Origin: Bacillota bacterium
GTDB lineage: Bacteria; Bacillota; Clostridia; Christensenellales; CAG-138
Assembly (NCBI GenBank): GCA_023453725.1
Contig: JAEXTB010000170.1
Coordinates: forward strand, 1-17,847
Length of the DNA: 17,847 bases
Direction of reading: 5' to 3'
The notes under the pieces: model-generated
What the model was told of the DNA's origin: nothing
The model's input: the letters and a program-made list of their open reading frames with translations, nothing else
The model's database searches: none
Shown: positions 13,502-17,847 of the stretch, one piece after another
How the letters are laid out: every line of letters starts with the position of its first letter
Position numbering within the stretch: position 1 is the stretch's first letter
Program-made: the position numbers and the translations under genes

Positions 13502-15848
13502 CTATCAATACATCGGCAAAAGCGTGCCCCGGCACGACGGCTTTGAGAAGGTGACGGGAACGGCACCTTATGTGGCTGATATAAAGATGAACGGGCTGCT
13601 GCACGCAAGGCTGAAGACCAGCCCGCATGCGCATGCAAAAATCCTCTCCATTGATACAAGCAAGGCGGAATCCCTGCCCGGTGTCCGTGCCGTCATCACG
13701 GGAAGGCAGGGCGCTGCGAAGCTTGGCATCTACATGGTGGACCGCTCCATTATCGCTGTAGACAAGGTGCGCTATTTTGGCGAGGTCGTGGCGGCAGTGG
13801 CTGCGGATGATGTGGAAACTGCGGCAAAGGCAGTAGAACTTATCGAGGTGGAATATGAGCCGCTGCCCGCCGTGCTCGACGTCAAGGCGGCGGTGCAGCC
13901 GAATAGCGCGCTGGTGCATGAGAAGCTGGGAGAATATTCGCACATCAAAGGCGTGTTCTTTCCGGTAGCGGGTACCAACATCGCAAGCCATATCAAGGTG
14001 CGAAAAGGAGATGTGGAGGAAGCGTTTAGGCGCGCGGATGTGGTGCTGGAAAATGTGTTTGAGCAGCCGCAAGTGTTCCATATCCCGCTTGAAACTCACG
14101 GCACCATCGTACAGTGGGGCATCGGGGATAAGATCAAAATCTATTCGAGCTCACAGTCGCCGTTTTCTATCCGCGATCTGTTTTCTGTTGCGTTTCGTCT
14201 TAAAAAGACAAACATTGAAGTGAATGTGCCCTATGTAGGCGGCGGGTTTGGCGGGAAAAGCGGTATCCATATGGAACCGCTCGTCGGTCTGCTCTCAAAG
14301 GCTGCTGGCGGCCGGCCGGTCAAGCTCATTCCCATCCGGGAAGAGGAATGCGCAACGCTTCCCTGCAGGCAGGGCTTGGTGGCGCGTATTAAGACGGGCG
14401 CTACAAAAGAAGGCCGCATCATTGCCGAAGAGGTGGAATACCTGTGGGATGCGGGCGCTTATGCGGATTATGGTGTCAACATCGGAAGAGCCGGGGCTGT
14501 AACGGGCTGCGGGCCGTATGACATTGAGAATGTCAGCGTGGATTCAAAGACCGTTTATACCAACCATGTATTCGGCACCGCGTACCGCGGCTTTGGTCAC
14601 CCGGAGGTGTTTTTCGGCATTGAGCGCCAGAGGGACCTGATGGCAAAAGCGCTTCATATGGACCCTATGGAGTTCCGCCTGAAAAACCTGTTAATGCCCG
14701 GCAGCAAGACCATCACTGGAGAACTCATTACGGAAAACACCGGCAGGGTGGATCTATGCCTCAAGCAGGTGGCAGAAGCAATTGGACTTGATCAACCATA
14801 TACACCCGAAGAAAAGGAGCAATTTAAAAACACGGGTAAATACCGGGCGAAAGCCGCGGCGGTGTTGCAAAAATCGCCCGCTATCCCCACATGGTGCGCA
14901 ACCTCGGCGCTGCTGCAGATGAACGAGGACGGTACGGTGCGGCTGAGCGTGGGCGGTGTTGATTACGGGCAGGGTACCTATACGGTCATGCAGCAGATCG
15001 TCGCCGAGCGGCTGCACATGCCAATCGAAAAAATCAGCGTTTCCCCCGCAATCAACACCAATCTGAGCCCGTACGACTGGCAGACGGTCGCAAGCCGCAT
15101 GACGGTGCTGTGCGGCAATGCGGTGTGCGAGGCATGCGACGATCTGAAAGAACAGATATTTGAGATGGGCAGCATCATACTGCGTGCGGCAAAGCATGAG
15201 ATTGCGCTTGGAGATGAGTGCGTCTATGTCAAACAGAATCCGCACCAGAGCATACCGCTGTATCAGCTTGCCATGGGCTATACGTTTGAGAACGGAAACG
15301 CCATTGGCGGCCCGCTCATCGGCCGGGGTAAGGCCATTGCGCAGGGACTCACCACGCTGGACCCGGAAACGGGGCAGGGGAAGACCGCGCTCGATTGGAC
15401 ATACGGCGCGCACGCGGTTGAGATTGAGGTGGATACGAATACCGGCGATATCGATATCCTGCACATGGTAAGCTCGCTCGATATCGGCCAGGTGATGAAT
15501 GAAGCGCTGCTGCGCGGCCAAGTGGTAGGCGGCGCATTGCAGGGCATCGGCACCACGTTTTCCGAGGCGGTGTATTACGATGAAAAAGGCCGCCTGCTCA
15601 CCCGGAATTTTACGGACTATAAAATCCCCACGTTCAGGGACGTTCCCCGTAAGGTGGAAGTATTGAGCGTGGAAACCCCGCAGCTTGACGGGCCTTACGG
15701 CGCGCGCGGCTGCGGAGAACATCCGCTGATTGCAGTAACGGCGGTCATTGCAAACGCGCTTGCAAACGCCACCGGCGTGGAGTTTTATGATCTCCCGCTC
15801 TCATCCGATCGTGTTTATCTTAGGATACATGGGCAGGAGAAGGTTTGA
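13491..15848 (+). CDS. xdhA: Xanthine dehydrogenase-type hydroxylase, molybdopterin-binding subunit
   Basis: The 785-residue catalytic subunit hydroxylates a heterocycle at the Mo centre using water. It shows GGGFGGK (about 250-256), HIPLETHGT with a Glu (about 201) at the place of bovine Glu802, and TAYRGFGHPE with an Arg (about 366) at the place of bovine Arg880. It also shows VDYGQGTYTVMQQ and the C-terminal GARGCGEHP with the catalytic Glu (about 743). Both substrate-binding residues typical of purine hydroxylases seem present, which favours a purine-like substrate. The ATG at 13491 is preceded by AGGTGA; an in-frame GTG at 13482 is a weaker alternative. Xanthine, hypoxanthine or another N-heterocycle cannot be told apart here. 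No maturation gene (XdhC/MocA type) is seen nearby. Confidence 0.93.
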   Translation: MANNYQYIGKSVPRHDGFEKVTGTAPYVADIKMNGLLHARLKTSPHAHAKILSIDTSKAESLPGVRAVITGRQGAAKLGIYMVDRSIIAVDKVRYFGEVVAAVAADDVETAAKAVELIEVEYEPLPAVLDVKAAVQPNSALVHEKLGEYSHIKGVFFPVAGTNIASHIKVRKGDVEEAFRRADVVLENVFEQPQVFHIPLETHGTIVQWGIGDKIKIYSSSQSPFSIRDLFSVAFRLKKTNIEVNVPYVGGGFGGKSGIHMEPLVGLLSKAAGGRPVKLIPIREEECATLPCRQGLVARIKTGATKEGRIIAEEVEYLWDAGAYADYGVNIGRAGAVTGCGPYDIENVSVDSKTVYTNHVFGTAYRGFGHPEVFFGIERQRDLMAKALHMDPMEFRLKNLLMPGSKTITGELITENTGRVDLCLKQVAEAIGLDQPYTPEEKEQFKNTGKYRAKAAAVLQKSPAIPTWCATSALLQMNEDGTVRLSVGGVDYGQGTYTVMQQIVAERLHMPIEKISVSPAINTNLSPYDWQTVASRMTVLCGNAVCEACDDLKEQIFEMGSIILRAAKHEIALGDECVYVKQNPHQSIPLYQLAMGYTFENGNAIGGPLIGRGKAIAQGLTTLDPETGQGKTALDWTYGAHAVEIEVDTNTGDIDILHMVSSLDIGQVMNEALLRGQVVGGALQGIGTTFSEAVYYDEKGRLLTRNFTDYKIPTFRDVPRKVEVLSVETPQLDGPYGARGCGEHPLIAVTAVIANALANATGVEFYDLPLSSDRVYLRIHGQEKV

Positions 15849-15933
15849 CGGCAAGCAAAAGCGATGCTGCGCGTCTACAAAATGAAAAGGGGAATGGAGG
15901 GGATGGAAGCGGCAGCAGTTATAATCAGTCAGA

Positions 15934-15948
15934 TTCTTTTCAAAAGAA
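15934..15948. promoter_or_regulatory. 15-base perfect palindrome upstream of the permease
   Basis: TTCTTTT-c-AAAAGAA lies in the 159-base gap between the Mo subunit and the permease. The centre is too tight for an RNA hairpin, so a protein-binding site is possible. This is tentative. I see no gene in the gap; a short frame at 15845 has no family resemblance. Confidence 0.3.
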
Positions 15949-16007
15949 GGATCCCGTACCTACCACGCGCCCCCCGTACAGTGATAATTTGAGAGAGGTG
16001 AAACGAT

Positions 16008-17387
16008 ATGGCAAAGGATCCGAACAAAGCCGCAGTCATCGGCTATTTACCGGATGAGACCCCATCGATCGGCAAACTGCTTATATTCGCGTTCCAGCAA
16101 GTGCTCGTCATGTTCCCCGCCACGGTGACGGTGGCGCTGCTCACGGGGTTCCATGTTTCCACCACCATATTCGCAAGCGGTCTTGCGACCATCAGCTTCT
16201 TGCTCATCACACGCGGCAAGATTCCTCTCTACTACGGCTCCAGCTTCTCCTATATCGCCGCGATCGTAAGCGTAACAGGAGGCGTCGGGTTTGGGCAGCT
16301 CGCGCCGGACGCGCTTATTTCGCAAGCCCAGTTTGGCATCATATGTTCCGGTTTGGTTTCCATACTTGCAGGCCTTATCGTCAACCGGTTCGGTATGGAG
16401 AAAATTGAAAAAGTTCTGCCGCCCACAATCACCGGTTCCATCGCCATGATCATAGGGCTTTCGCTCGCGGGAACCGCACTTACCCAGGCGATTACGGATC
16501 CGGGCATAGCCGGCATTATGCCCGGCAGTGCGGCTATCGTAGCGCTTGTGACGCTGATTGGCACCATTCTGTTCTCCGTATACCTCAAAGGTGTGTGGGG
16601 CCAGCTTCCCATACTCTTCGGTATCCTGTTGGGGTATATCGTAGCGATTCCATTCGGGCTGGTGGATTTTTCAAAGGTCTGGACGGGGACGGTCATTTCC
16701 CTGCCCCATTTCACGCTGCCCGCGCCCAACTGGATGGCGGTGCTCGCCATAATGCCTATCGCACTCGCCACCATACCGGAGTCCGCGGCGCATCTGTTCC
16801 AGCTTGATATCTATGTGAACGACCTCGCCAAGAAAAAAGGCAAGGGCGAATACAAGATTGCAAACAAGCTGGGGCTTAACCTGATTGGCGACGGTATGGG
16901 CGATATCGTATCCTCGCTGTTCGGCGGCCCCGCGGGCACCAACTATGGCGAGAACATCTCCACAATGGCCATCACCAAGAACTTCTCCGTCAAAATGCTT
17001 GGCATGGCGGCCATCATCGCGATCGTGCTCTCGTTCTTAACGCCGCTGTCCAACGCCGTAAACACCGTGCCCTCCGCCGTCATCAACGGCGCATGCATTT
17101 TCCTGTTTGGCGTTATCGCGGCCCAGGGCGTGGCAATTATGATCAACCAGAACGTGGATATGTTTAACGCCCGTAACCTTGCCGTCATATCCGTCATATT
17201 CGTTATCGGCTTAGGCGGCCACTACGGGTTTGCAGGCGGCATGATCCCGGTGTTCGGCGCGAAGCTCCCGGCCATCGCCACCGCAGCTGTCGTGGGTATT
17301 TTACTAAATCTGCTGCTTTCTATAGGAACAAATGAGAGTAAGAAGAAGGGAAAAGCCGCGGCCAAGGCCACGAATATCGCTTCCTAG
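16008..17387 (+). CDS. NCS2 family nucleobase permease (UraA-like)
   Basis: This 459-residue membrane protein is a nucleobase:cation symporter-2, with about 12-14 hydrophobic segments between residues 22 and 445 and a Lys-rich C-terminal tail. Substrate-site residues are recognisable: E258 and H262 in ATIPESAAHLFQL correspond to Glu241 and His245 of UraA, and E315 in TNYGENISTMAIT corresponds to Glu290. The TxYGEN motif is more like uracil permeases than the xanthine/urate branch, but sequence does not settle the substrate. GAGAGGTGA lies 7 bases before the ATG. It is the last gene of the cluster and ends 15 bases before a strong terminator. It presumably imports the substrate of the upstream Mo hydroxylase. 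Confidence 0.92.
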   Translation: MAKDPNKAAVIGYLPDETPSIGKLLIFAFQQVLVMFPATVTVALLTGFHVSTTIFASGLATISFLLITRGKIPLYYGSSFSYIAAIVSVTGGVGFGQLAPDALISQAQFGIICSGLVSILAGLIVNRFGMEKIEKVLPPTITGSIAMIIGLSLAGTALTQAITDPGIAGIMPGSAAIVALVTLIGTILFSVYLKGVWGQLPILFGILLGYIVAIPFGLVDFSKVWTGTVISLPHFTLPAPNWMAVLAIMPIALATIPESAAHLFQLDIYVNDLAKKKGKGEYKIANKLGLNLIGDGMGDIVSSLFGGPAGTNYGENISTMAITKNFSVKMLGMAAIIAIVLSFLTPLSNAVNTVPSAVINGACIFLFGVIAAQGVAIMINQNVDMFNARNLAVISVIFVIGLGGHYGFAGGMIPVFGAKLPAIATAAVVGILLNLLLSIGTNESKKKGKAAAKATNIAS

Positions 17388-17402
17388 TTCAAAAAGCATG
17401 AG

Positions 17403-17433
17403 GAAAGCCGCATCGCCTATCGATGCGGCTTTC
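17403..17433. terminator. Intrinsic terminator after the permease
   Basis: GAAAGCCGCATCG (17403-17415) pairs perfectly with CGATGCGGCTTTC (17421-17433) around a 5-base loop, followed by TGTTTA. It lies 15 bases after the permease stop and between convergent genes, so it may work in both directions. Confidence 0.88.
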
Positions 17434-17470
17434 TGTTTACGGACTGTAGGTCTTAGGTTTTGCCCAGAGT

Positions 17471-17847
17471 CTATCGTGTTGTGTCAAACATAGAAAATCC
17501 GTCGGACTCCAAATGAGTCTGCTTTATATATGCCAGATAATCGGTCTCCCTAAGATTGAATTTGGATATCAGCTCCTTCAGGATGTTGGATTGGCCGGAT
17601 AACTCTTCGCTTGCGGCAGCGCTTTCCTCGGCAGTAGCCGCATTTGTCTGCACAACGGATGAAATCTGTTCGATCCCCTGGTTGATTTGCAGTATGGCTG
17701 TGGCCTGTTCCTGCGAAGCGAATGCAATTTCATCTATGAGGGCGACCACATCCATTGTTGCTTTGGCGCTTGTATCTAAGGAAGCAGCTGTCTTTTGTGC
17801 AATTTGTGAACCGTTTTCAACAGCATTGATGGTTTCTTCTATCAGGG
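17471..17847 (-). CDS. Methyl-accepting chemotaxis protein, C-terminal part (5' end outside window)
   Basis: About 124 residues are visible, and the frame stays open to the window edge. The sequence IEQISSVVQTNAATAEESAAASEELSGQSNILKELISKF is the typical end of an MCP signalling coiled coil, including the methylation-helix-like AATAEESAAASEEL. MCPs relay ligand binding to CheA. After the coiled coil comes an extra tail of about 27 residues, NLRETDYLAYIKQT to the end. No CheR-tethering pentapeptide is seen. The sensing domain lies outside the window, so the ligand is unknown. It converges on the permease gene with a shared terminator between them. Confidence 0.9.
   Translation of the reverse strand, partial: LIEETINAVENGSQIAQKTAASLDTSAKATMDVVALIDEIAFASQEQATAILQINQGIEQISSVVQTNAATAEESAAASEELSGQSNILKELISKFNLRETDYLAYIKQTHLESDGFSMFDTTR

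Noticed and set aside
15849..16007. Possible purine riboswitch before the permease (TATAATC near 15920)
   Set aside because: The three-way junction core and conserved loop sequences of the purine riboswitch are absent.
15845..16057. A 70-codon frame starting at TTG between the Mo subunit and the permease
   Set aside because: Low-complexity sequence with no family resemblance, no good ribosome binding site, and it overlaps the permease start.
1..17847. CRISPR arrays, tRNA or rRNA genes, insertion sequences
   Set aside because: I found no regularly spaced repeats, no tRNA-like or rRNA-like sequence and no transposase coding region in the window.

Overview
The window looks like a chromosomal segment of an anaerobic, Clostridia-like member of the Bacillota with fairly high GC. 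Reasons: compact same-strand operons with strong AGGAGG-like ribosome binding sites, separate single-domain FtcD and FchA proteins, a CdaR/PucR-type regulator, a molybdenum hydroxylase split into three subunits, and an NCS2 nucleobase permease. The species cannot be named from the sequence alone.

Region 1 (1-3073, + strand) is the end of a histidine-utilisation operon: the C-terminus of urocanate hydratase (hutU), glutamate formimidoyltransferase (ftcD), imidazolonepropionase (hutI) and formimidoyl-THF cyclodeaminase (fchA). It takes urocanate to glutamate and one-carbon units on tetrahydrofolate, and closes with a palindromic terminator. A string of five hairpins sits between ftcD and hutI. 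Region 2 (3135-4893, - strand) holds a small YidJ-type GNAT protein and a CdaR/PucR-family regulator, separated by a second, diverged copy of the hairpin string.

Region 3 (5146-17387, + strand) is the most interesting part. It is a ten-gene, same-strand cluster that starts from a back-to-back promoter region shared with the regulator. Its order is: a GNAT-like protein of unknown role; a thiolase-fold protein that lacks the usual nucleophilic cysteine; its Zn-ribbon/OB-fold partner; three proteins related to the AllH, AllF (FdrA) and AllG subunits of oxamate carbamoyltransferase; a metal-dependent 'cyclase family' hydrolase; the FAD, 2Fe-2S and molybdopterin subunits of a xanthine dehydrogenase-type hydroxylase; and a UraA-like NCS2 permease. 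A plausible reading (inference) is anaerobic catabolism of a purine, pyrimidine or other N-heterocycle: import by NCS2, hydroxylation by the Mo enzyme, ring opening by the cyclase-family hydrolase, and recovery of a carbamoyl group by the AllFGH-like complex. The thiolase/Zn-ribbon pair and the GNAT-like protein have no obvious place in known purine pathways, so the system may be undescribed.

Region 4 (17388-17847) has a strong terminator after the permease and the C-terminal end of a convergent methyl-accepting chemotaxis protein that runs off the window.
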